Shown here one piece after another: positions 40,361 through 49,069 of a stretch of DNA of 64,000 nt (position 1 is its first letter; the number at the start of each line of letters is the position of its first letter). This stretch comes from Campylobacter anatolicus. Lineage in GTDB: Bacteria > Campylobacterota > Campylobacteria > Campylobacterales > Campylobacteraceae. The translations under genes and the position numbers were made by a program. The notes beneath the pieces were generated by a model, which made no database searches, had not been told where the DNA came from, and saw nothing but the letters and a program-made list of their open reading frames with translations. The stretch covers positions 248,001 through 312,000 of the forward strand of contig NZ_JAGSSY010000002.1 of assembly GCF_018145655.1 (NCBI RefSeq), in the 5' to 3' direction.

Positions 40361-41934
40361 AAAATATTATTGTGTGTGATGCGATACATCCAGTTGGTTT
40401 TGAGTTGCTTAAAAAAGAGCAAGATATAAATGTTATCGATGCGGTTAAGGTACCAAAAGATGAGCTTTTACAAATTTTAGGAGATGCGGATGTGGCGATC
40501 ACTAGAAGCTCAACAGAGATAAATGAAGCATTTTTAAATGCCGGTAAGAAGCTAAAAGCTATCGTTCGTGCTGGTGTTGGTGTGGATAATGTGGATATCG
40601 ACGGCTGTTCTCGCCGTGGGATAATCGCTATGAATGTCCCTACTGCAAACACGATAGCTGCCGTCGAGCTTACAATGGCACATATGCTTGCAGCTGCTAG
40701 ATCGCTTGAATACGCTCATAATGACTTAAAAATAGATAGAATTTGGAAACGCGAAAAGTGGTATGGTGTCGAGCTTTTTAATAAAACTTTGGGTATTATT
40801 GGCTTTGGAAATATCGGTTCTCGTGTTGCGGCTAGAGCTAAAGCATTTGGTATGAAGATTGTTGCTTATGATCCATACATAGATTCAGCCAAGGTTGTCG
40901 ATATGGGCGGAGTCTATACTAAAAATTTTGATGATATTTTAGCATGTGATTTTATCACGATTCATACGCCAAAGACAAAAGAGACCATTGGTATGATCGG
41001 CGAAGCCGAAATAGCAAAGATGAAAGATGGCGTAAGACTCATTAACTGTGCTCGTGGGGGTTTGTATGATGAGAAGGCATTAGAAAATGGGCTAAAAAGC
41101 GGTAAGATAGCCTTTGCAGGTATTGATGTTTTCACAAAAGAACCAGCTACGGATCATCCGTTACTTGATCTTAATAATGTCAGTGTTACACCACACCTTG
41201 GTGCAAATACACTTGAATCTCAGCGAAATATCGCAATTGAAGCAGTAGAACAAGCCATCAGTGCAGCACGTGGCATAAGCTATCCAAATGCACTAAATTT
41301 ACCGATAAAAACGGAAGATCTGCCGCCATTTGTTGAACCATATATTGAGCTTATAAGCAAGATGGCATTTTTGGCAACTCAGATCAATAAAAAAGCGATA
41401 AAAGCGATACGTGTAGAGACCGAAGGAAAGATAGGGGAGTATGCAAACTCTATGCTTACTTTTGCACTTGTGAGTGTATTAAAAGAGAGTTTGGGTGATG
41501 CGATAAATTATGTAAATGCTAAATTTTTATGCGATGAAAAAGGTATTATAAACGAAGCTATTGTTGTTCCACAATCAGGCTATAATAATAAAATTTCAGT
41601 TAAGATTACAACAGATAGTGATGCAACAACGATAAGCGGAACAGTATTTGGAGAGACTGAGCAACGAATTGTTGGTATAAATGGATTTAAAACTGATTTT
41701 AAGCCAAAAGGAAAGATGATAATCTTTAAGAACAACGATGTTCCAGGTGTTATCGCACAGATTAGTGCGATACTAGCAGACGAGAAGATAAATATCGCTG
41801 ACTTTAGGCTTGGACGCGACGATCATGGAATGGCACTTGCTGTTATACTCGTCGATGAACATATTAGCAGTGATATACTAACAAAGCTTAATGCACTTGA
41901 TACTTGCATTTGGGCTCAATACGCAGTTATTTAA
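40357..41934 (+). CDS. serA: D-3-phosphoglycerate dehydrogenase
   Basis: SerA oxidises 3-phosphoglycerate with NAD+ at the start of serine synthesis. The 525-residue protein is of the long type. It has a Rossmann domain with LGIIGFGNIGSRVAARAKAFGMKI (near 145), catalytic Arg/Glu/His in INCARGGLYDE (near 231) and TPHLGANT (near 278). An intervening ACT-like domain (about 320-450) precedes a C-terminal ACT regulatory domain (FKNNDVPGVIAQISAILADEKINIADFRLGR region, near 456-485), so serine feedback is plausible. It overlaps the preceding gene by four bases. Confidence 0.96.
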   Translation: MKNIIVCDAIHPVGFELLKKEQDINVIDAVKVPKDELLQILGDADVAITRSSTEINEAFLNAGKKLKAIVRAGVGVDNVDIDGCSRRGIIAMNVPTANTIAAVELTMAHMLAAARSLEYAHNDLKIDRIWKREKWYGVELFNKTLGIIGFGNIGSRVAARAKAFGMKIVAYDPYIDSAKVVDMGGVYTKNFDDILACDFITIHTPKTKETIGMIGEAEIAKMKDGVRLINCARGGLYDEKALENGLKSGKIAFAGIDVFTKEPATDHPLLDLNNVSVTPHLGANTLESQRNIAIEAVEQAISAARGISYPNALNLPIKTEDLPPFVEPYIELISKMAFLATQINKKAIKAIRVETEGKIGEYANSMLTFALVSVLKESLGDAINYVNAKFLCDEKGIINEAIVVPQSGYNNKISVKITTDSDATTISGTVFGETEQRIVGINGFKTDFKPKGKMIIFKNNDVPGVIAQISAILADEKINIADFRLGRDDHGMALAVILVDEHISSDILTKLNALDTCIWAQYAVI

Positions 41935-41952
41935 AATTTAAAAGGAGAATAG

Positions 41953-42519
41953 ATGGCAACATATTCAATGGGTGATTTAAAAAAAGGGCTTAAGATCGAA
42001 CTAGAGGGTATTCCGTATAAGATAGTAGAGTATCAGCATGTAAAGCCAGGCAAGGGTGCAGCATTTGTTCGTGCAAGGATAAAGTCATTTGTAGATGGCA
42101 AAGTGTTAGAGAAGACTTTTCACGCGGGCGATAAGTGCGAGCAACCAAATTTGGAAGAGAAAGAGATGCAGTATCTTTACGATGATGGTGAGTTTTGCCA
42201 ATTTATGGATACAACGACTTATGAGCAAGTAGCGATCTCTGATGAAGATGTTGGCGATGTAAAAAAGTGGATGATAGATGGTATGATGGTAGATATTTTA
42301 TTTCACAATGGCAATGCTATCGGCGTTGAAGTCCCGCAAGTCGTTGAGCTAAAAATAGTAGAAACTCCACCAAATTTCAAGGGTGACACACAAGGTGGTA
42401 AAAAACCAGCTACTCTTGAGAGCGGTGCAGTAGTGCAGATACCATTTCATGTGCTTGAAGGCGAAGTCATCCGTGTTGATACAGTTCGTGGCGAGTATAT
42501 AGAACGAGCAAATAAATAA
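41953..42519 (+). CDS. efp: Elongation factor P
   Basis: EF-P relieves ribosome stalling at polyproline stretches. The 188-residue product has the KOW-like N-domain and two OB domains. The tip loop is [16 protein letters not shown]; the Lys after PG (Lys35 in the PGKG) is the usual site of beta-lysylation in many proteobacteria. The C-terminal signature [14 protein letters not shown] matches the family pattern. AAAGGAGA lies upstream of the ATG. It follows serA by 18 bases and is followed by a terminator. Confidence 0.97.
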   Translation: MATYSMGDLKKGLKIELEGIPYKIVEYQHVKPGKGAAFVRARIKSFVDGKVLEKTFHAGDKCEQPNLEEKEMQYLYDDGEFCQFMDTTTYEQVAISDEDVGDVKKWMIDGMMVDILFHNGNAIGVEVPQVVELKIVETPPNFKGDTQGGKKPATLESGAVVQIPFHVLEGEVIRVDTVRGEYIERANK

Positions 42520-42532
42520 ATTTATAAAATTT

Positions 42533-42562
42533 GGCGGTTTGATACGAATACCGCCTCTTTTA
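42533..42562 (+). terminator. Terminator after efp
   Basis: GGCGGT (42533-42538) and ACCGCC (42550-42555) form a 6-bp G/C-rich stem followed by TCTTTT, 14 bases after the efp stop. Confidence 0.75.
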
Positions 42563-42948
42563 AAAAGTTAGAAATTATCATAAATTACTAGATAATATCG
42601 CTGTTAAAAGGTCATAGCCTTAACAAAAGTCGTTAAAATTTACAAATTTAATGATATTTTGCGTGTTAACCACTAAGACACTAAAAGGGTATGAGTGGTT
42701 ATTTAAAAATCCGTTTATATTATGTAGCAAGTATTGCATATAAGATTGAGCGTAATAACTATTTGAGCTTATTAATAATTTAAAATAAATTAAATTAAGG
42801 TGTAGAAAATATATATAACATATATGAGTTTATATAATTTTTATTAAAATATGATATCTTTTTAAAGGCAGTAGGAGTGATAAATTTAATAAAATTTACT
42901 TAAAACACAGTGATTATAATTGTTTAGATATAAGTGTATAGATGAGTT
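42563..42948. other. AT-rich gap without a recognised gene
   Basis: About 385 bases between the efp terminator and the terminator of the selenoprotein gene. It is AT-rich, full of stops on both strands, and shows no RNA gene or coding fragment that I recognise. Confidence 0.5.
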
Positions 42949-42977
42949 AAAAAATTGGGGCTAAAATATAGCCCCAA
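42949..42977 (-). terminator. Terminator of the SelW-like gene
   Basis: On the minus strand TTGGGGCTA (42977-42969) and TAGCCCCAA (42963-42955) form a perfect 9-bp stem with a 5-base loop, followed by six Ts, three bases after the TAA stop at 42981-42983. This strong terminator supports the reading-through of the internal TGA, since it sits directly behind the downstream stop. Confidence 0.9.
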
Positions 42978-42980
42978 ATA

Positions 42981-43238
42981 TTAGGCGATTTTTTGCTCTA
43001 AACGCTTATTTATTAGCCTAGTTATCTCTTCGCCGTGCGGAAATCTCGATTCTTCGTTTCCTATACGGTCAACTTTAGAAAATATAACATCACCATCAAC
43101 ATCGACGATAAAATTTCCACCACTACCCAAAACCAAATCAACTCTAGCATCGTCGAAGTTTTTTCTTATCTCATCTTCTACACGAGAAGCTACTGGACGA
43201 TAGTTTCAAGAGTTGCAGTAAGTGATTTTTACTTGCAT
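42981..43238 (-). CDS. SelW-like (Rdx family) selenoprotein with an in-frame TGA (Sec)
   Basis: An 85-codon minus-strand gene starts at ATG 43238 with AAAGGA upstream. It begins MQVKITYCNSU: Cys8 and the TGA at codon 11 (43206-43208) form CxxU, the redox motif of the SelW/SelT/SelH (Rdx) thioredoxin-like family. After the TGA the frame is clean and family-like to TAA (NYRPVASRVEDEIRKNF, LVLGSGGNFIVDVDGDVIFS, FPHGEEITRLINK). A hairpin 16 bases behind the TGA fits a bacterial SECIS. Campylobacter is known to make selenoproteins. Standard calling would split or drop this gene. The alternative is a pseudogene with a nonsense mutation, but the exact position of the TGA argues against it. Confidence 0.88.
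43175..43208 (-). promoter_or_regulatory. Candidate bacterial SECIS element
   Basis: On the minus strand CTTCT (43189-43185) and AGAAG (43179-43175) form a 5-bp stem with loop CGTGT, which has a G at its second position and a GT pair. The loop begins 21 bases after the UGA, within the spacing usually given for bacterial SECIS hairpins. It lies inside the coding frame as bacterial SECIS elements do. Confidence 0.65.
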
Positions 43239-43260
43239 TCTCTATCCTTTCTGTAAAAAT

Positions 43261-43266
43261 ATTATA
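43261..43266 (-). promoter_or_regulatory. -10 box for the SelW-like gene
   Basis: TATAAT on the minus strand at 43266-43261, followed by AAAGGA and the ATG at 43238. The predicted leader is about 15 bases. Confidence 0.55.
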
Positions 43267-43294
43267 AAATATAGCATATTTAAATAAATAAATG

Positions 43295-43300
43295 TATAAT
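43295..43300 (+). promoter_or_regulatory. -10 box for the DJ-1/PfpI gene
   Basis: TATAAT at 43295-43300 lies 30 bases before the ATG at 43330. It is 28 bases from the opposite-facing -10 box of the selenoprotein gene, making a compact divergent promoter. Confidence 0.55.
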
Positions 43301-43329
43301 ATCAAAAACAAAGGAGATATGATAAAAAG

Positions 43330-43887
43330 ATGAAAAAAGTAGCAGTTATGTTTGCCAATGGTTTTGAGGAGATTGAAGCGATTACCATAGTGGATGTATT
43401 ACGTCGTGCTGACATAGACGTCTTTATAGTTGGACTTGATAGGGAGATAGTCGTAGGAGTTCACGGTATTAGCGTAAAGGTTGATATGCTATTAAATCAG
43501 CTAAACACTGATGAGTTTGATATGATAGTACTTCCTGGTGGATTGCCTGGAGCTACAAATTTAGCTCAAAGTAAGGAGCTTTGTGAAGTTTTAAGACGTT
43601 TTGATAATGATGGTAAACTGATCGGGGCAATATGTGCTGCTCCTATGGCACTTGGCGTAGCTGGTGTTTTGAAGGATAGTTTTACGTGTTATCCTGGATT
43701 TGAGATGAATGTCAGGGCAGACAAGACCGGTTTTGTGGGTGATAAAAATGTAGTCAGCGATCAAAATATCATTACCTCAGCAGGTCCTGCTACATCTATG
43801 ATCTTTGCTCTTGAAATAGTTAAAGAGCTTTGTGGTATTGGCACTTATGAGAATTTAAAGAACGAATTACTTTATAATAGATTATAA
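43330..43887 (+). CDS. DJ-1/PfpI family protein (ThiJ-like)
   Basis: A 185-residue cytosolic protein of the DJ-1/ThiJ/YajL subfamily. The nucleophile elbow is GAICAAPMALG (Cys near residue 103), with the conserved acidic residue in MFANGFEEIEAI (Glu15) and the DMIVLPGGLPGATNL motif (near 64). DJ-1/YajL proteins are tied to oxidative or carbonyl stress; ThiJ-like names in thiamine synthesis are historical. AAGGAG at 43311-43316 is 13 bases from the ATG. A four-codon mini-ORF starts at 43319 and stops across the gene start (ATGA). It diverges from the selenoprotein gene. Confidence 0.92.
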   Translation: MKKVAVMFANGFEEIEAITIVDVLRRADIDVFIVGLDREIVVGVHGISVKVDMLLNQLNTDEFDMIVLPGGLPGATNLAQSKELCEVLRRFDNDGKLIGAICAAPMALGVAGVLKDSFTCYPGFEMNVRADKTGFVGDKNVVSDQNIITSAGPATSMIFALEIVKELCGIGTYENLKNELLYNRL

Positions 43888-43997
43888 AAAATTTATAATT
43901 TTATTTTATAATTTTTTATATTTAAAATTTAACTCATCTTAAGTTAGCAAAAAGACTAAAAATATCCCATTTTATGCTATTTTGTAGCATTTAAGCA

Positions 43998-44043
43998 AAA
44001 AAGATATAATTTTTATAGAAATTTTAAAAAATTATATCTTTTT
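43998..44043. repeat. 17-bp perfect inverted repeat between the DJ-1 and RRM genes
   Basis: AAAAAGATATAATTTTT (43998-44014) and its exact reverse complement (44027-44043) form an AT-only-rich 17-bp stem with a 12-base loop. Each arm contains TATAAT on its own strand. It may be a bidirectional terminator with T-tracts on both sides, or contain a -10 box for the RRM gene. Confidence 0.8.
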
Positions 44044-44071
44044 GTTTAAAATTTAGCTATCATTAGTATAA

Positions 44072-44112
44072 CCGAGTAATTCGGAAATTTTTTTAAGGAA
44101 ATGTTCCTGTGA
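44072..44112 (+). promoter_or_regulatory. Structured leader of the RRM gene
   Basis: CCGAG-TAA-TTCGG followed by AAATTTTTTT looks like a small terminator or attenuator immediately before the ribosome site. The ribosome site AAGGAA itself can pair in GGAA-ATG-TTCC just upstream of the GTG start. Confidence 0.45.
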
Positions 44113-44354
44113 ATATCTATGTAGGAAATTTGTCATATCGTATGACAGAGGCAGAGTTAAAGGAGGCTTTTGCGCAGTTTGGCGAAGTAAAGCGTATTAA
44201 AATTGTAAAAGATCACGAGACAAACCGCTCAAAAGGTTTTGGATTTGTAGAGATGGACAATGATGCTGAGGCTAAAAAGGCTATTGAAGCGTTAAATGAT
44301 AAAGACGTTGGCGGACGTGCATTAAGGGTAAATGAAGCTCGTCCAAGAGACTAA
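44109..44354 (+). CDS. RNA-binding protein with a single RRM domain
   Basis: An 81-residue glycine-poor RRM protein. RNP2 is IYVGNLSY (residues 3-10) and RNP1 is RSKGFGFVEM (near 39-48), both with the aromatic residues used to stack on RNA. It closely follows the pattern of small bacterial Rbp proteins, which are abundant and sometimes cold-induced. Targets are unknown. The start is GTG (MNIYVGNL), with AAGGAA nine bases upstream, and the leader appears structured. It is probably monocistronic; dnaE begins about 115 bases downstream. Confidence 0.94.
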   Translation: MNIYVGNLSYRMTEAELKEAFAQFGEVKRIKIVKDHETNRSKGFGFVEMDNDAEAKKAIEALNDKDVGGRALRVNEARPRD

Positions 44355-44470
44355 AACTTATATTGCCGTCAGCTTTGACGGCAATCAAATTTAAACAATA
44401 TCAAAGAAAATCAAAAGAACTCTAAAAGTTAAAATTTGCTATTATTTTGCTAATAAAACAAGGAAGCAAA

Positions 44471-47400
44471 ATGAGTCATTTTACACATCTACATTTACAT
44501 ACAGAATACTCTTTACTAGATGGAGCAAATAAGATCAAAGAGCTTGCAAAAACGCTAAAATCAAGAGGTGTTAAAAGTGTTGCCATAACCGATCATGGCA
44601 ATATGTTTGGAGCGATTGACTTTTACACTACGATGAAAAAGGAGGGCATAAAGCCACTTATCGGTATCGAAGCTTACATCCACAATCAAGACGAACTAAG
44701 TGATAAAAGCACTAAGCAGAGATTTCACTTAATACTTATAGCCAAAAATGAGATCGGCTATAAAAATTTAATGTATCTTAGCTCTATGAGCTACATTGAT
44801 GGATTTTATTATTATCCACGCATAAATAAGAAAATATTAAAAGAGCATAGCGAAGGATTAGTTTGCTCAGCTGCATGTTTGCAGGGTGAGGTAAGTTGGC
44901 ATCTAAATTTAAGCGATAGAAATGTTAAATTTGGAGCAAAAGGGTATGAACGTGCAAAAGAGGTTGCATTAGAATACAAAGAGATTTTTGGTGATGACTT
45001 TTACCTTGAGATAATGCGGCACGGTATCGGCGATCAACGCCGGATAGACGATGATATACTGCGTATCGCCAAAGAGACTGGGATAAAATTTATAGCAACA
45101 AATGATACACACTATACTTTCAAAGAACGAGCCGACGCACATGAGGTGTTTATGTGTATCGCTATGAATAAAATGCTTGATGATCCAAATCGCCTTCGCC
45201 ACAGTGTCCATGAGTTTTTTGTTAAAACTGAAGAGGAGATGAAAGAGCTTTTCTTGGATATACCTGAAGCGATAGAAAATACTCAAGAGATTGTAGAAAA
45301 ATGCAATCTTGAGCTAAAACTAGGCAATCCAACACCGCCAAATTTTAAATTTACACTTGAATATGCTGCAGAAAGAGGCATAGAGCTACCTGAGCCAAAT
45401 GAGCGGTATAGCTTTAAAAATGACGTAGTATTTTTTGAATATGAGTGTAAAAAAGGGCTAGAAGAGCGACTTAAATTTATCCCAAGTGACCGTCACGATG
45501 AGTATAAAAAACGTCTTGAACGTGAGATAGAGATAATTGATAAGATGAATTTTCCAGGCTATATGATGATAGTTTGGGACTTTATAAACGAGGCTAAAAG
45601 TCGCGGTGTGCCAGTGGGTCCTGGACGTGGCTCGGCGGCTGGATCACTAGTGGCTTACTCATTAAAAATAACTGATCTTGATCCTATACCATATAACTTA
45701 CTTTTTGAGCGTTTTTTAAATCCTGAGCGTGTGAGTATGCCTGATATTGACGTGGATTTTTGTCAAAGTAGACGTGGTGAGATCATTGATTATGTTACGC
45801 AAAAATATGGTAAATTTAATGTCGCTGGTGTTATAACTTTTGGTAAGCTTCTTGCAAAAGGAGTTATCCGCGATGTTGCAAGAGTTTGTGAGATGCCTTA
45901 TGCTGAAGCCGATGCTATGGCAAAGCTTATACCTGATGAGCTAGGTATTACTTTGGCTGATGCTTATGAAAAAGAGCCAAAGATTAAGGAGCTTATTGAG
46001 GCAAATTCAAATGCAAATAGAATTTGGAAATTCGCACTTGATCTTGAAGGTCTTAATCGCAACGCTGGTCAGCACGCAGCTGGAGTAGTGATCTCAAACG
46101 AAGAGCTGTGGAACAAAACTCCACTTTTTCGTCAGCCAAATAGCCCAGAAGATCACTACGTAACGCAGTATAGCCTTAAATATCTTGAAGATGTGGATCT
46201 GATTAAATTTGACTTTTTGGGACTTAAGACATTAACTGTTATCGATAACGCTATAAAGCTCATTAAGCGTCGCACAGGAAATGATATCATTTGGGAACAG
46301 ATCGATAAAAATGATGCACCGATTTATAGTATGATCCAAAGCGGACAAGCCATAGGCATATTTCAGATAGAGGGTGAGGGTATGCGAAAGCTTGGTGCTA
46401 GCCTTAGACCTGACTGCTTCGAAGATATAGTTGCGATGTTGGCCCTTTATCGTCCAGGACCGATGGAGAGCGGTATGCTTGATGATTTTGTTAAGCGTAA
46501 GCACGGTGAGGCTACGATAACATATGCGTTTAAGGAGCTTGAACCGATACTTTCGCCAACTTATGGCGTCATTGTCTATCAAGAGCAAGTTATGCAGATC
46601 GTGCAAGTTATTGGTGGTTTTAGCCTTGGTGGGGCGGATTTGGTGCGTCGTGCGATGGGTAAAAAAGATCCAGAATTGCTTAAACAACAGAAGGATTTAT
46701 TTGTTGCAGGGGCGAAAAAAGAGGGCTTTGATGAGAAAAAATCAGGTGATCTTTTTGATCTTATCTTAAAATTTGCAGGATATGGATTTAACAAATCTCA
46801 CTCCGCTGCATATGCGTATGTAACATTTCAAACGGCGTATCTTAAGGCATATTATCCCGCTGAGTTTATGGCTGCATTACTGACTAGCGAAGAGAATAAT
46901 GTTGATAAAATAGTGCGATATATTGATGAGTGTAAACGGCTAAATATCGGCGTTTTGCCACCGTCTATAAATTTATCGATGTCTGAGTTTAGTGTTGTTG
47001 ATAATAACGGAAAAGATGGCATTATATTTGGGCTTGGGGCGATTAAAAGTGTTGGTAGTGCAGCGATAGAAAATATTATATATGAGCGTGAGAAGAATGG
47101 TAAATTTAAAAGCTTAGATGACTTTGTTTCGCGTATAGATGCCTTTAAGACAAATAAAAAGGTTATAGAAAGCCTTATAAAATCAGGTAGTTTTGATGAG
47201 TTTGGTTTTACACGTAAAATGCTTTTAAATAATATTGAAAATATCATAGAAGCTTGTAAAAATGCAGGGCAAATTCGTAAAAATGCTGCTGAGAGTTTAT
47301 TTGGCGAAGATGAGAGTATGAACGATGTAAAGGTAAATCTCATCGTCACAACAGATGAGCTTGACATCAAACAGATGCTAAAATTTGAGCAAGAAAGTGC

Positions 47401-48064
47401 TGGAATTTATCTTTCCGGACACCCGCTAGATGATTATCGCAAAAAGATAGATGCTATCAAATACACGCTAAGCTCAGAGTTTGAGACGCTTCCAGAGAGT
47501 GCGGAGATACTTGTGGTAGGTAAGATTGAGGATTTTAGCACACGGATAACTAAAAGCGGTAAAAAGATGGGAACGATAAATGTACTTGATTTTCATGGTA
47601 ATATCGAGATCGCAGTATTTGAAAGAGAGCTTGTGCGTATAGAAGAAATTTGGACGGACGTAAATAATAAAGATTTGCCATATGGATTTAAGATAAATAT
47701 CACACGCGATGATCAGTTTGTAAGAACAAGGCTTAATGATATATTAAGCTTGGAAGAAGCAATGGATATAAATTTTAAAACCAAAGCGATCAAGCAACGT
47801 GGCGGATACGCAAAGCAGGGCAACGAAAATATACAAAAACCACGAGAATACGACACATTAGAACTTATGCTAAACTTGAGTGAACTAAGCCGAGATAAGA
47901 TAATCGCTCTTTATAATCTAGCGTATGATGAAAGTAATGAGCAAAACTCAAAACGCCTTATTATAAAAATAAAAAATGAAAAAACAGCGGAAGTTATTGT
48001 GTATAAAACTGAATTTATAGTAAATGAGAGTATAGAAGAAAAGGCACTGCGACTTGTATCGTGA
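44471..48064 (+). CDS. dnaE: DNA polymerase III alpha subunit
   Basis: DnaE is the replicative polymerase subunit. I choose ATG 44471 (MSHFTHLHLHTEYSLLDGA), preceded by AAGGAAG, giving 1197 residues; the open frame extends 24 bases further up without a ribosome site. The N-terminal PHP domain has THLHLHTEYS and ITDHGNMFGA. The palm catalytic aspartates lie in PDIDVDFCQ (near 420) and the family motif GPGRGSAAGSLVAYSL is near 380. The finger, beta-binding and C-terminal OB regions (EILVVGKIEDFSTRITKSGKKMG region, near 1010) follow. No fused intein or frameshift is seen. Confidence 0.97.
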   Translation: MSHFTHLHLHTEYSLLDGANKIKELAKTLKSRGVKSVAITDHGNMFGAIDFYTTMKKEGIKPLIGIEAYIHNQDELSDKSTKQRFHLILIAKNEIGYKNLMYLSSMSYIDGFYYYPRINKKILKEHSEGLVCSAACLQGEVSWHLNLSDRNVKFGAKGYERAKEVALEYKEIFGDDFYLEIMRHGIGDQRRIDDDILRIAKETGIKFIATNDTHYTFKERADAHEVFMCIAMNKMLDDPNRLRHSVHEFFVKTEEEMKELFLDIPEAIENTQEIVEKCNLELKLGNPTPPNFKFTLEYAAERGIELPEPNERYSFKNDVVFFEYECKKGLEERLKFIPSDRHDEYKKRLEREIEIIDKMNFPGYMMIVWDFINEAKSRGVPVGPGRGSAAGSLVAYSLKITDLDPIPYNLLFERFLNPERVSMPDIDVDFCQSRRGEIIDYVTQKYGKFNVAGVITFGKLLAKGVIRDVARVCEMPYAEADAMAKLIPDELGITLADAYEKEPKIKELIEANSNANRIWKFALDLEGLNRNAGQHAAGVVISNEELWNKTPLFRQPNSPEDHYVTQYSLKYLEDVDLIKFDFLGLKTLTVIDNAIKLIKRRTGNDIIWEQIDKNDAPIYSMIQSGQAIGIFQIEGEGMRKLGASLRPDCFEDIVAMLALYRPGPMESGMLDDFVKRKHGEATITYAFKELEPILSPTYGVIVYQEQVMQIVQVIGGFSLGGADLVRRAMGKKDPELLKQQKDLFVAGAKKEGFDEKKSGDLFDLILKFAGYGFNKSHSAAYAYVTFQTAYLKAYYPAEFMAALLTSEENNVDKIVRYIDECKRLNIGVLPPSINLSMSEFSVVDNNGKDGIIFGLGAIKSVGSAAIENIIYEREKNGKFKSLDDFVSRIDAFKTNKKVIESLIKSGSFDEFGFTRKMLLNNIENIIEACKNAGQIRKNAAESLFGEDESMNDVKVNLIVTTDELDIKQMLKFEQESAGIYLSGHPLDDYRKKIDAIKYTLSSEFETLPESAEILVVGKIEDFSTRITKSGKKMGTINVLDFHGNIEIAVFERELVRIEEIWTDVNNKDLPYGFKINITRDDQFVRTRLNDILSLEEAMDINFKTKAIKQRGGYAKQGNENIQKPREYDTLELMLNLSELSRDKIIALYNLAYDESNEQNSKRLIIKIKNEKTAEVIVYKTEFIVNESIEEKALRLVS

Positions 48065-49069
48065 GTGTCATTGATTATGTTTTTAAGACAATGCGTAACC
48101 TAAGCTACAATCTAAAGTATTGTGATCTTTTAAGAAATCATGGCTAAATTTATAAATTTGCAGGTTAAGCAATGGTAATATGTTAACATATTGTTATAAT
48201 GTCTTTAAATTTAAATGAAAATATCTTAATCATATCAGGTTATACTGATATCTAAAACCAGTTAAATAATAAAACTATCATAAATAAGTCTTGCCCCACT
48301 TTGTTAATAGCTGAGATTTTTTACGTTGATAGGCTTTATGATGATTATGAAATAGACACCAAGATCGAGCAATAGGCTTATAAAAGCTAATGTTATAGTA
48401 CTCATATTCCCATTTTTTATATTTTGTATCATCAAAGTTACAAAAATATTTTGAAGATATTTTATAAACGACTTTTATCATGTCGGTATTGGATATAGGC
48501 TAAAAGGCAAAAAGTCGGTTGTCTCTCGGCGGAGCCCAGAGTGGTATGGTAGATGAGCCTTTGACTTTGCTTAAACAGCTTACAAGTATAGTTGGTTTAA
48601 ATCGGTCGGATCAGTTTATAGTAGCGGTATCTTACTCTATGCGAAGCGATAGCGGAAAAGTCACTCAAATGCGTGATAAATAAACCGCTCACGCCGTTAA
48701 ACTAATAAATTTAATAAAAAGTTTATAAGAGTAAAAATACATCTGATAAATATAACTTTAAAGTCCGAGGAAATTCTAGCTGATAGTACTGATGAGATGT
48801 TTGTAGTTTAAAGAAATTTGGGCGAGTAAATTGTGCTTTTAAGACCTTTGGCGTTAAATAGTGACAAATTTTAATATAAAAGTGTATTCAGTTATTTAGT
48901 AAAGCTTGTCTAAAACTTAATGATTCAGGTAATGACACCTTATCTATTTATGTGGTATTTTTAGATTATAAAAGCAAAGCTAAAAGTGGTAGACGTATCT
49001 TAAGGGGTAATAAAGTTAAATTCTTTAAAGATATCAATAGACTTAAGCCTTTTAATAGATAAATTTGTA
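48065..49069. other. 1-kb gap with degenerate sequence
   Basis: No gene is recognisable between dnaE and the isochorismatase-like gene. A 67-codon minus-strand frame (48278-48481) has no ribosome site or known motif. Plus-strand fragments between 48520 and 49060 look coding-like in shifting frames, for example SLGGAQSGMVDEPLTLLKQL, DQFIVAVSYSMRSDSGKV and LSIYVVFLDYKSKAKSGRR, and are separated by stops. This is best read as a decayed gene or genes of unknown identity. Confidence 0.45.

Noticed and set aside
42563-42948. A small RNA gene in the efp-selenoprotein gap
   Set aside because: AT-rich sequence without a clear promoter-plus-terminator pair of its own; the only terminators belong to the flanking genes.
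43035-43256. A 73-codon plus-strand frame opposite the selenoprotein gene
   Set aside because: It is antisense to the SelW-like gene, has no ribosome site and no protein-like motif; the minus-strand reading explains the region.
48278-48481. A 67-codon minus-strand frame in the gap after dnaE
   Set aside because: No ribosome site, no known motif and unusual composition; it lies in a decayed region, so I do not call it a gene.
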